From NCBI GenBank assembly GCA_963924555.1, contig OZ004581.1, forward strand, positions 1,178,001-1,242,000: 64,000 nucleotides of DNA. Reading direction: 5' to 3'. Origin of the DNA: Crambe crambe. Lineage: Eukaryota; Porifera; Demospongiae; Poecilosclerida; Crambeidae. Below the pieces are notes generated by a model. It had not been told where the DNA came from. It saw nothing but the letters and a program-made list of their open reading frames with translations, and made no database searches. The translations under genes and the position numbers were made by a program. Positions 1-30,347 of the stretch are shown here, piece by piece. Each line of letters starts with the position of its first letter. Position 1 is the first letter of the stretch.

Positions 1-479
1 TAACACAGTGGAACCTCTCACTGTGGACTCTCTGTATTAAGGGACACCCTCTATATCCAGGACACTTGTTCTAGTCCCATACTAACACAGTGAAACCTCT
101 CACAGTGGACTCTCTGTATTAAGGGACACCCTCTATATCCAGGACACTTGTTCTAGTCCCATACTAACACAGTGAAACCTCTCACAGTGGACTCTCTGTA
201 TTAAGGGACACCCTCTATATCCAGGACACTGGTTCTAGTCCCATACTAACACAGTGAAACCTCTCACTGTGGACTCTCTGTATTAAGGGACACCCTCTAT
301 ATCCAGGATACTGGTTCTAGTCCCGTACTAACACAGTGAAACCTCTCACTGTGGACTCTCTGTATTAAGGGACACCCTCTATATCCAGGACACTTGTTCT
401 AGTCCCGTACTAACACAGTGGAACCTCTCACTGTGGACTCTCTGTATTAAGGGACACCCTCTATATCCAGAACACCTCC
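1..479. repeat. 82-bp tandem repeat array (GGAACCTCTCACTGTGG family)
   Basis: Nearly six head-to-tail copies of an 82-bp unit that starts AACACAGTGGAACCTCTCAC and includes TTAAGGGACACCCTCTATAT. Copies differ by only a few substitutions, such as GTGGAAC/GTGAAAC and CCCATAC/CCCGTAC. The array runs off the left edge of the window. The same unit recurs at 3339-3556 and, in opposite orientation, at 61385-61740. Confidence 0.95.
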
Positions 480-540
480 CAAAAACTATTTAATCTCAAG
501 ATCCATCAAAGCGTTCAGATTTTCTCCCTGACAACCACAA

Positions 541-574
<34 letters not shown>
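541..574. repeat. poly-G run, 34 G
   Basis: An uninterrupted run of 34 G. Similar runs lie at 2303-2327 (25 G), 8366-8388 (23 C), 8522-8544 (23 G) and 51014-51039 (26 C). Run length is probably polymorphic or affected by sequencing. Confidence 0.9.
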
Positions 575-575
<1 letters not shown>

Positions 576-3338
576 AACCCTCAAGTTGGCACCCACTGGC
601 ACTTGTACATCACATCTCTAACTCAATTACACACATTTCTGTATAGTGATCTAATCCAACTGGCGCATTCTTTAACTGTCTGGAGGCATGAGAATAAAGG
701 TGCAATCTGGTTGGGGACATCCAGTGCCTTGCAATACAGCACCTAATTGGTCCCAGACCACCCACTTCTTGTAGAGGTCATTTCTTGGCAATTTTTTTTT
801 AGAGTTTTAAGTATTACAGGATACTGAATGTCCGACCAAATCTTTACAATGACCAATCAAATTGAGTGTCCTATTTCTAACTCCACCTTGGTTCGGTGGT
901 CCTTAAACATGCATGGGGTTAGATCTGGACAACTTCAAGGAAGTGGTTTCTAGACAGTATCAAAAGATCTCATTTCCTCTCCCTATTGATCCAAGCATGA
1001 TTATGCATATCACTATACCCTGCTTGCAAAATATTTAAACTCTTGAATCATAATCCCCTGCTTGCAAATATTTAAACCCTAGACTTCCGGGAGTGGGTTT
1101 TCTCTTTGCCCTCAATATAATTACCATGTTAAAGTGACAGGCAGGAAGACATGAAGAATGTACTACTTCCCCCTCCACTTCCCAAGTCCCAAGTACGAGG
1201 AAGTCTGGAACATTTCAGTGCACTGAGACTGGAAGAAGTGCAGCTGAGTTAAGGTCAAAGGTGTTTTATGTAACTGTTTGATCACTGGACTACTTTTGAG
1301 AAATGGCCAGCCGAATTCCTCCAAGCATTCGACCAAATTTTGCATAACAACTAACCATTGGGTTGTTAATTAAAATGATCTTCTTCCAATAATGAAGTCT
1401 TGTATACACCCGGAAAAAAGTCCTCGAATTCCTTTTCACTTTGAAGCAGCCAGAAAATAAAGTTGACCAAAGCTCTTTGGAGCAAATTATTTAATAGCAT
1501 AACCCTGTCAAGTGTCTTTATGGCTAGAATTTCTTGGAAAAAGGAAGCACTGTGCTGATTATAAATCCCTCCCATAATTTCAATATGCTTAATTATCATT
1601 TCGTTTTAAGTAATTTTGCTTTGTAGAGGCTTTGAACTCTTGTAGAGGCTTTAGAGCACACAGAGGGAGTGATACCTATTAAGGTCACCTTATAATTTAG
1701 TCTGGCACTAGAAACAAAGTGAGATAATCAGACATTTGGGCTCTGGATATTGCATGGGGCCATGAGGTGATCAAAGACCCATTATGATTTCATGGGAGTA
1801 TGATCATGTGGGTGTCCTGTGAGTATGCCATGGGTACATGGGTTCTATTAGAATGCCATATTAGGGTATTACTGCATGTACCAGTGATCATGTGGGTATC
1901 ATGTGGGTATGCCATGGGCACACTGTGTTTATATGGGTATACTGCAATCACATGGCTTGTGGTGTACCAATGATCATGTGGGGGTATCCTGTGGATATCG
2001 ATATGCACATGGGCACACGGTGTGTTCTATTAGAATGCTAAATTTAGGGAACACTGCAATCATGTGATGGGTCTATTAAGGTGAACCAGTGTAGTGGGTG
2101 GGAAAAAAAGATTGAATTTGCCACAAGATCATGAAAGGCTCACTGGTACATGGCATTCTAATAGAACACACAGTGTAAAGGAGGAGGATTTTGGGGGGAA
2201 AGACCCCATTAGCCAGAGAAAGGGGGTGGGTCTGGTCACTTTTAAGGGAAGATCCCCCAAGGGAGACATAAAAGGAGGGGAGGGTAAGAAGTAGGAGGTG
2301 ACGGGGGGGGGGGGGGGGGGGGGGGGGATTCATGGCTTATTTATACAAGTGGTTGTCCTCAACACAACATCAACAAATACATACTTCTCCCACAACAAGA
2401 TGCTGCATAAAGAATGGAGTGTGATATTACCATTGGGATATTTTTATCCATGCCTCAGAGGTAATAATGGAAGATCAGCCATCAAAATGTCCATTATTGG
2501 AGGGCCTATGTGTATACAGAGCCTTGGAACATTAACCCTATCATATCTGTGGTTTCTTTACCGAGTACATATAAAGTCAAAGCACGCCACCTAACATGCT
2601 CCCATGCATGTGACACTATTATATATAGAGATACTAAAACACTCTGGAATGATGAATAGAACGGTAGCAAAAAAAATACATATTTGGTGGTGTAATGTAT
2701 GGAATGCCTTATACTATTGCTATATAGCAAAGTGGTATTCATGAAGTATGAATAATTATCTATAAGCATGAATATGTTGTACAACCACTTGTATCTGACC
2801 CTTCTATAGATATAAAGACTACTTGGCTACTTGGTTATGTTCCAAAAGTGCCTTTTGACCTCCATACAGAGGCACCTCCCTAGCCCTACCCTTTGTGACC
2901 CAGATGACCTCCATACAGAGGCACCTCCCTAGCCCTACCCTTTGTGACCCAGAGGTGGCAGGTTTCACTATGCTGGAAATATGATATCTCATATTATCCA
3001 TTATTACATTCGTCTTATGACAGAGAATAATGGCTTTTGTTTTTCTGACAAATACATCCGCCGATAATGTCATCATAGAGGCACAAGTTTTCATCTAAAG
3101 ATAGCAACACGTGACTCTCGAGTGTTGTCTATGATAACACAGACATATTCATGACGTCCAAAATCATAACAATTATGCCACTTCATAGTTCCAGTGGATC
3201 TACACCGACACTGATCACTGTCTATCTCCTTCGCTCCAAAAAAATAACGTCATTTTCATGGACTCTGTATTTACTAACTATGAAATTACATACTGCTGTC
3301 TATATGAAAGGCCTGGAATCTCTCTGTAATAAGTATGT
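575..3338. other. intergenic, no gene seen; small repeats
   Basis: No reading frame here resembles a known protein or shows a convincing splice structure. It holds degenerate copies of a TGATCATGTGGGTAT repeat (about 1798-2040). A 19-bp inverted repeat has arms at 2020-2038 and 2153-2171 (GCATTCTAATAGAACACAC). A 25-G run lies at 2303-2327. A 49-bp unit starting TGACCTCCATACAGAGG is duplicated head-to-tail at about 2857-2954. Two short minus-strand frames at 1163-1599 are unsupported. Confidence 0.6.
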
Positions 3339-3556
3339 CCAGGACACTGGTTCTAGTCCCATACTAACACAGTGGAACCTCTCACTGTGGACTCTCTGTA
3401 TTAAGGGACACCCTCCATATCCAGGACACTTGTTCTAGTCCCATACTAACACAGTAGAACCTCTCACTGTGGACTCTCTGTATTAAGGACACCCTCTATA
3501 TCCAGGACACTGGTTCTAGTCCCATACTAACACAGTGGAACCTCTCACTGTGGACT
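3339..3556. repeat. 82-bp repeat family, second array
   Basis: About two and a half copies of the same 82-bp unit that fills 1-479, in the same orientation. The last copy breaks off after GTGGACTTCTAG. The spacing from the first array suggests dispersal of short arrays rather than one interrupted array. Confidence 0.9.
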
Positions 3557-4246
3557 TCTAGTTCCACACTAATGAACAACAGTGAGTTTAATAAAGAACC
3601 GCCACTAAATGTGCCAAATCCAATAAACACGGCAAATAAGTCTAGCCGAGAAGACCTAACCAAACCCAACAATATCGGACAATACCATAATAATATTGAA
3701 GCCAAGATAGCCCTACATTGAGATGCAAGCAGAACATTTTGTGTGTATTTATGCATAATAGATGATCATGATTCACTAGTCTCCATTATGATTTATACTA
3801 ATAACTGAAGCTTTATTGTCTTTGTGTATTCAACGAGATGCATAAACTTGACATTGTCATGGTGCGTGTGTACACTATGCCGACGCTTGCTCGCTTGATT
3901 AGTGACACAAATGCACCTACTGTGCACATATAAAGGGAACATGTGTTTTGAATGTCCTCAACATAGATACATAATGTATTACTATAGAGATTGTCTCAAT
4001 ACAGAAATTAGTACAAGCATTGGAACTTGGTTAATTATATACGCGTAGGAAAGGGTGATATGATCTCAGCGATGTCCTTAACATGGAAGTTCTCATTTGT
4101 ATGGGTCTAGGGGGTTATTTTGTGATACAAATTACGCACCTATGTGTGGGTACATGGTGTTGTTCACATGAAATACTTTCCCTCAAATGGGATTGACTGA
4201 CAAGGAGGGCAAGATAGTTGGATCCACAGGTTACAAGGAATAAACA

Positions 4247-4306
<60 letters not shown>

Positions 4307-6825
4307 AGATCAAAGTAATGACTTAATGCCACACTGGCAGGCCACACTGGCATATCTTAAAATTCAGATTCAAACTTCAAAGAGTATCACTGATTCCTTA
4401 GATATTGATACCACATCAAACATCAAAGTAATGATATAAAACATGGGATGTTGGAGGATATATGATTTTCATAGAGGGAAAATCCACTCTCTTTTTTGAG
4501 GATGCTTAAAGGTAAACTGTTGGTAAATATTTCAATAGCTCAGGCCAGATCAAACTTCCTCAACACGTGGTACACTTAATATGTAAACAAAAAAGTTGCG
4601 TATTTCCAACTGCCGCATATTTCCTTCATATTTCCTCATAGACCAGAATGAGGAATCAAGTGAGGGTTACTATACATAAATCACAATATGAGGTCAGGTA
4701 CTTATCCAACAAAGTCACCTGAATGAATGTATTGTACGCAAAGAAAGCCTTAAAATCGAGCCCTAAAATACAGCCATCTAATCTTGCACAGTAAGCAAGT
4801 CATGCTTGCAAGCTAGCTTACATGAGACTCAACTTGCTAAGAGGAAAATAATTATTTACTCACGATAATATAGAGGAAATCAAATCAGCTGAAATAAGAC
4901 ACTTCTCTAATAAAGGATCTTAAGTTTCCTAATAATAGTGTAGTCTATAATGAGACCTCGTCCACACAAAGACAGACTATCAGTGTTCTCCCTAAATATT
5001 AGGGGGTAAGTTTCACACATCAAAGGGTTATTTGTATTCAATTGACCACATAAAAGGGAAGATGTACTTGAAGGCATAGGAAGAACACCAACCACAACCA
5101 CATAACAGAACTTCAGGTATTGAACTTTTGAACTTCACACCTAACAACAAAAGCTGACATCATCACTTTGCCAGGGCAACCCTGACCCGTCCCTTCCTAT
5201 CTTCCAAATATGCCAGGTAGTTGCTAGACAAGGAGAATAATAGGTTAAAACATCCCAATGAATCTCGGACTACGAAAGAAAATTTTAGGGTTTGGCAGGG
5301 TTCTCTCCAACACCACTCTGGTGGGGGCCCATTTTTCTTTCATGTGGTTAAAACAATGTATTTCAATAGCCACAAGAATATCAAAATCCTTTAATGCAGT
5401 ATTCTGATCAAGTTTCACTGGGGAGAACCCTGGATTGAGATCAGAAGATGAGTTTATACAGGTTCCTACTGTACCAAGAGCCAGAATCTCTATATACCAA
5501 TGTATGTGACCAGACCATGTGACGTCACATCTTTTCTTTTCTTTTTTAAGATTAAAAAAAAAAAATTCCCCCATTTTGAGGTGATACTTAATCATATTAC
5601 AGTACACTCTAGAAGATAACCAGATAAATCCCTCCAGATAAATCCGCACTAGTAAACACATTTTGACCTTCAACCTCATACAAAGACCTTTAGGACCTAT
5701 AATACATGAAGTTCAAAAGTGCAGATTGGGCAATACCAGTCTAGGTAAATCCAGTTATTTGTAAAAAATTTAAAAAGTGAATAGACTAATCTATTAAAGG
5801 GGAATCTTGAATACCACTCAACACTCTAAAGTAAGAATGTCACACCTCAAAAGTTGAAAGTGTCGTACACAAAGAAGTGATAAACCTGTTATTTAGCACC
5901 CACTATGGGAAGGGAAAGCCCTTCGATCCATAAACATATCAGTTTTCAACAACCGTGACCACCCTACTTAAATTCTATAACCACCTATGTGTGATGTAGC
6001 TATCAAAGATTATCTCAAAGAAGCAAAATCTAACAGATAAGCTGCTACATAGATCATTTCTGATGAAAAAAATTCCCCCTTAAGAAGCAACAAAGAGCTT
6101 TGGATATGTCTCGTCCCTTGCTACTGTGGGAGATGTACCCACACAAAAGTATGTGTTGGGCCACATTGAGTTGAATTATCTATCTGCATATAGACCATTG
6201 TGATGTCAACAATGGCTTGCTCGTCTTGGCTGTGCACACGCTACAGCTTTGTAAAACAGACTAAACTCAATTCATTCCAAATGTGTATTACACACTCCAT
6301 CAGTGCAATCAAAGCTCAAAGGACTAATACTTTATTGTTTTGGTTGTATTATTGTCGTAACTAGTAGCTGTGCAAAGCCTTCACTGATAGCAAAAAGCAA
6401 GAAAATAGAGCACTAATTTTTTTGAACTTACAAAGCTTTCCTCTACGTCTTTGTTAGTGTTTATACACAAACCGAAAAAAAAATCGACTGCAAGTTAGCT
6501 TGTATACACAGAAGGCAATGTACACTAAACACAGAAAATTACTTTCAAGATTGATGCATTTCTTGACCTTTTCACTCTTCACTATGGATTTGAATCTGGC
6601 TATGGAGGATCCACTTTAAGTGTAATGGACAGGTTAGGTGGAGTGTGATCAACCCTTTCTTAGACAAATGCAGAGAGAAATGGGTATCTAGCACCGATAG
6701 CCAAATGGCTGTAATTAGAGAGATGCCACTAGTGAGTAAGCTAACTAAGGTCCTATTAAGAACATGATTGGGTTGGCTGAGTATACCAAGCTAATCCCTC
6801 TACTAAGTAGTAGTACATAACTAAC
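3557..6825. other. intergenic, no gene seen
   Basis: Unique AT-rich DNA with one (CT)n microsatellite at about 4250-4302. A 144-codon minus-strand frame at 5245-5679 has odd composition (Phe and Lys runs), no splice partners and no domain I recognise, so it is not called. If the minus-strand gene starting at 7023 continues leftwards, its remaining exons should lie here or beyond the window, but I could not identify them. Confidence 0.5.
4250..4302. repeat. (CT)n microsatellite
   Basis: An uninterrupted CT dinucleotide run of about 53 bp. Much longer relatives lie in introns at 18563-18636 (GA), 27285-27395 (TC) and 30266-30342 (TC). Confidence 0.95.
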
Positions 6826-7023
6826 CTCATCATTTTGTTTCTTTAAGGCGTCCAATTCAGAACCTGCACTGGAGCCTGCCAATCTTCCTGCACCGGGTCT
6901 GTTTGTATCCTTCGTTAACTGATCAACTCTGGATCGTAAAGCAATGTTCTCGTCTTCCACGTATTTTAATCTTGCAAGTGCCTCGGCCAATGCCGAATCT
7001 GCTGAATAACTTGTTGGTTCCAT
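6826..7023 (-). CDS. first coding exon of an unrecognised coiled-coil protein (partial)
   Basis: A 66-codon exon starts at ATG 7023 (MEPTSYSADSALAEALARLK) and ends in phase 0 at a good donor (GATGAG/GTTAGT, reading the minus strand). Just upstream, a branch-and-acceptor-like TTTATTTGCAG at about 7057 implies that a 5' UTR exon is spliced onto 7055-7024, which supports this ATG. The peptide has a heptad-like helix (LARLKYVEDENIALRSRVDQL), then a Gly/Ala/Ser linker, then a second charged helix (LDALKKQNDE), so a dimeric coiled coil is likely. The family was not recognised. Downstream exons, expected at lower coordinates, were not found. It is divergent from the alpha2-delta-like gene, with ATGs about 630 bp apart. 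Confidence 0.6.
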
Positions 7024-7651
7024 GATTAGCTGTAGGTAGTATTAAACACTGTGTTCTGCAAATAAAAGAGAGACAAGTAAACAATCATTACAATTTCAAC
7101 TTTCTTCTTAAATTCAGCAAGACTTTCAAATGACACATAAAGAACTTTACCACAGCTTTACTAGGAGTTTTTAGCCAAACAGCTTAAATTAATGCTGAGT
7201 GTAGCAAAAAAATGATAAAGCACAATCCAAGCTGACTCGACTAAGAGCATGACAAAACAAGCCACGCAGGCATGGTTGACACAACCTTAAACTGGTCAGC
7301 TTAGCTACTTCCACGTTCCCAAAAAAACTTCCTGCAAGCTAGTGGCTAATAGCCTCTGGACTTCTTTTGGCAGCTTGCAGACGTTTAGTTTGCTAGCTAG
7401 CATTAAAACTCGGTAGTTAGAATACCTTGAGAATGTAGACTGAAATGTTTCTCCAATGAAGTTTGATGCTGAAGCTTAGTTACTGACTAAACGAACTCTT
7501 GACATCTTATTAATCCCTGCCCTTTTAAAATCAATTACTGCATAGCATAAAACATTCGATGCGCGCACATGACAACCGGCCACGCCTACATCCTGCGCAT
7601 GCGTGGAATACACTGAGCAGAGCTAGCTAGCTAGAGAGCTAGAGACTAGAC
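7024..7651. promoter_or_regulatory. shared divergent promoter region
   Basis: About 630 bp separates the ATG of the minus-strand coiled-coil gene (7023) from that of the plus-strand receptor gene (7652). A CpG-containing stretch at about 7558-7605 stands out from its AT-rich surroundings and contains TGCGCATGCG, a perfect palindrome that fits the known NRF-1 binding consensus. No TATA box is obvious. The minus-strand gene appears to have a 5' UTR intron here, with its acceptor at 7056-7057. Confidence 0.5.
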
Positions 7652-27499
<19,848 letters not shown>

Positions 27500-28950
27500 C
27501 TTGTTGCCACTAGCCTTGTTATAATTCCCATTTTAAATCAACTCAACTATAACTGTAGCATCTTGACTATAATGAATATAGTGTGTGTCATAACACAGTT
27601 TTATTACCATTGTACTGTTATTAGTGTTAATTGTATAGGCCATTTAGCTACATCCATTTGTGGCCACTCTTGGCGTGTGAGCTGTAGCAGCTAATCAATT
27701 CATGCAGGCTTAACAAGAATGCTCAAAGCTGTATGTCAATCAGGGGCAGATCCAGGGTAGGGGTCCAGGGGGGCCAGACCCCCCCCCTTTTTTAATTTTG
27801 AAGTTACATTTGTTGACAAGTTGTTAATATGCAGCACAAAATACGATTATTCCAAACTTCTGTACTTTTTTGATTGACTCATTTTGTGTTTTGTTCTCTA
27901 AAGGGATTCTAATTTCTTGTGGACCCCTCCCTTTCAAAATTGCTGGATCTGCCCCTGTCACAATATAAGCTAGCTGCGGGGGCGCTATGTTGTAAAATCC
28001 CCCGGCCGTATACAGTCGCGCGGGGGATGTTTTGAACGTAATTCGGGGGATGTTTTGAACGTAATTCGGGTAATACCCTCACACGGCCCGCGCCCTTAAA
28101 CTTATGTGCCTCTAAAAAGGTGAAGTCTGAGTCTTCTATCTCGGCTAGCAGAAAAAAAGAAAAGACGAGCGATTTACTCAAGGTACGTTCAAAGTAAGAC
28201 AGAGCTACTGGCCATAGCTATTACCCTGTTAAATCCGACTATAAGGGTCACTTTGCCCTATTAAAGTTTAAATTCTATACTAGCAACAACAATATCAGTA
28301 GTCAGGCAGCTGCATGCATTATTAAAGTGAGATACTTTAACATAGCAGGTATAGCTATATAACATCTTCCTGCGAAATGAATTCATCAGCAAAGGCAATT
28401 TCCATGAAAAGAAAATAGTGTGAGTCTGTGGTCTAGTACCTGCATGCAAGACTAGGTGTGAAATGCATCCCATGCAGAAACTGTATATGAGTATTTCATG
28501 TACCTAGAGTAACATTTTAATTATATACTTCTGCAATAGACAGCCAAGAAAACTCTTCAAGCAACAAAATTGGAGTGAGCTTATTATCGTAAAAAAAATC
28601 CTTTCCCTGGCAACCAATCCCCGTTGCATAATGTTCGAGGTGAAAGCAACGATTATTCTGCTCTGCAATCATGTGGAAATTTCTGTCAATGAGAAGAAAT
28701 ATATAAAGCACTTCTGAAATAAGTTTCTTCATTAATTGTGATGTGTTGCAATAGTTGATTTTCCCCCTTCCCTGCTGGTATCTTTCATATTAAAAGTTGC
28801 CACTTTTTTTTTCACTGTGTGAATTGGAATAATCAAAGGGTAATAATATTAGACTATAACTAACTGAACCATTTTTATGCATACAATTTAAGATATCAAA
28901 GCGGCTAGTGCAAGTATTTTGACTTTGAAAAGTAACACAAAAACACAGCA
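27500..28950. other. intergenic between receptor and CARD genes
   Basis: The two plus-strand genes are 1.45 kb apart. The segment holds a MITE-like element (27743-27957) and a GC-rich patch at about 27975-28095 in which a unit containing GGGGGATGTTTTGAACGTAA is repeated twice. The 90-codon minus-strand frame at 27909-28181 spans repeat sequence and is not supported as a gene. Confidence 0.55.
27743..27957. mobile_element. MITE-like element with CAGGGGCAGATCCAG ends
   Basis: The left end CAGGGGCAGATCCAG and the right end CTGGATCTGCCCCTG are perfect 15-bp inverted repeats around about 185 bp with no coding sequence. Ends starting CAGGG suggest the hAT superfamily, but I could not find a clean 8-bp target duplication, so the superfamily is uncertain. 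Confidence 0.65.
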
Positions 28951-30263
28951 ATGTCTCAAGACAGCAATCATAAGAGAATCCTTCGTAATCGATATTATCA
29001 CCTGTTGAATCCATTGACTGACATTGATAGTGTCACTGAGACTCTCTATAGCAGAGAAATAATAACCACCAACGAAAAAGATGAAATCATGAGAGCTTCA
29101 TCACATGAGAACAAGCGTCATACACTCTGTCAAGCTTTAACTGGCAAGGGTATCGACCAACTTGTTGAAATCAGCCATGTATTGAAAAATGAACAAAAAA
29201 GGCAATCATCCACCGGATGTCACAGTAATTATACTGATATCACTAACACCAATAGTTCAACAACTTCCTTCTCTAGTACTTCGTCATCCAGTGAAGACTC
29301 TAATGGTAGCTCTGGTCGCAGTGAAGCTAGGAAGAGTGACCTTAACGAAGATTCTAGAGAAGTACCTCAAGGTGTGTGTTCAAGTATCATGATCATTGTT
29401 CTACTTGAATAAGCAGTCATGTAAAGTAATTCTATACCTGTAATATTATACTTCTAAGGTATACATTAATGTGTTGTTTACTGTAGAAGGAAGTGTCAAT
29501 GTGATAGATATGAGATGTGTATAAATACATTTAAGGTGCTTTTGAAATGGGGGGGAATTTTTTCTTGTTATTGTAAGTCTATGTTTAATGAAGCGCATGT
29601 ATCTGAAGCAATTTTTTGACTTGCAAAAATTGGGATGATAATATTCCGAGTCTAGTCTAGCCAAAAATCAGCATAATTAATATTGTGGACAAAATAATAG
29701 TTCCATTTGATTATGGTTTGTATAGATTCTTTTGATTTGATATGTTTTCATGTAAACTTGTATGAATACATGCATGTATACAGGGAAACAGCCGCCTCCT
29801 GCTGGAAGAAATGTTTGTCTCTCTGTGGAGGACACGGTCAAGACTTTCCCCAAACACAAGTACAGTGACTCAGAAAGGTGACTTATACAGCAGTATTTAA
29901 CTACATATGATAAGTGCAGAATAAATGCTGATGCCTGTGGTCATGGTACAAGTTGATTATCAACCTCAGTTTTTACAATTTATATAGCCTCGGGCCTACA
30001 GCTAGAGATTTATCAATCTGTATAGAAAGCTATTTTGTTCTTAGTATGATTCTGTTTGGGAATACATTCAACTCTTGACTGCTCGACTATGGCAATGCTG
30101 CGTAAACATGTTGCCATTAATAGTCACATGTCACCTGTCATATCTTCCAATAGAGGGAAAGTATTATGCTTTTATAGTTATGGAACTCCTTAATTTGTAT
30201 TCTCTATGTGAAGTGCTAAAACCTCTACAGTTAGGATGCTTTTTCTGTGTCCATTTAGGACTG

Positions 30264-30347
<84 letters not shown>

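Noticed and set aside
1163-1599. Two adjacent minus-strand frames that look vaguely protein-like
   Set aside because: No recognisable motif, no clear splice sites linking them, and base composition like the surroundings.
5245-5679. 144-codon minus-strand frame
   Set aside because: Poly-Phe/Lys stretches, no domain, no splice partners and no fit to the neighbouring minus-strand exon.
27909-28181. 90-codon minus-strand frame
   Set aside because: It spans the right end of a MITE-like element and a duplicated GC-rich unit, so it is probably a chance frame.
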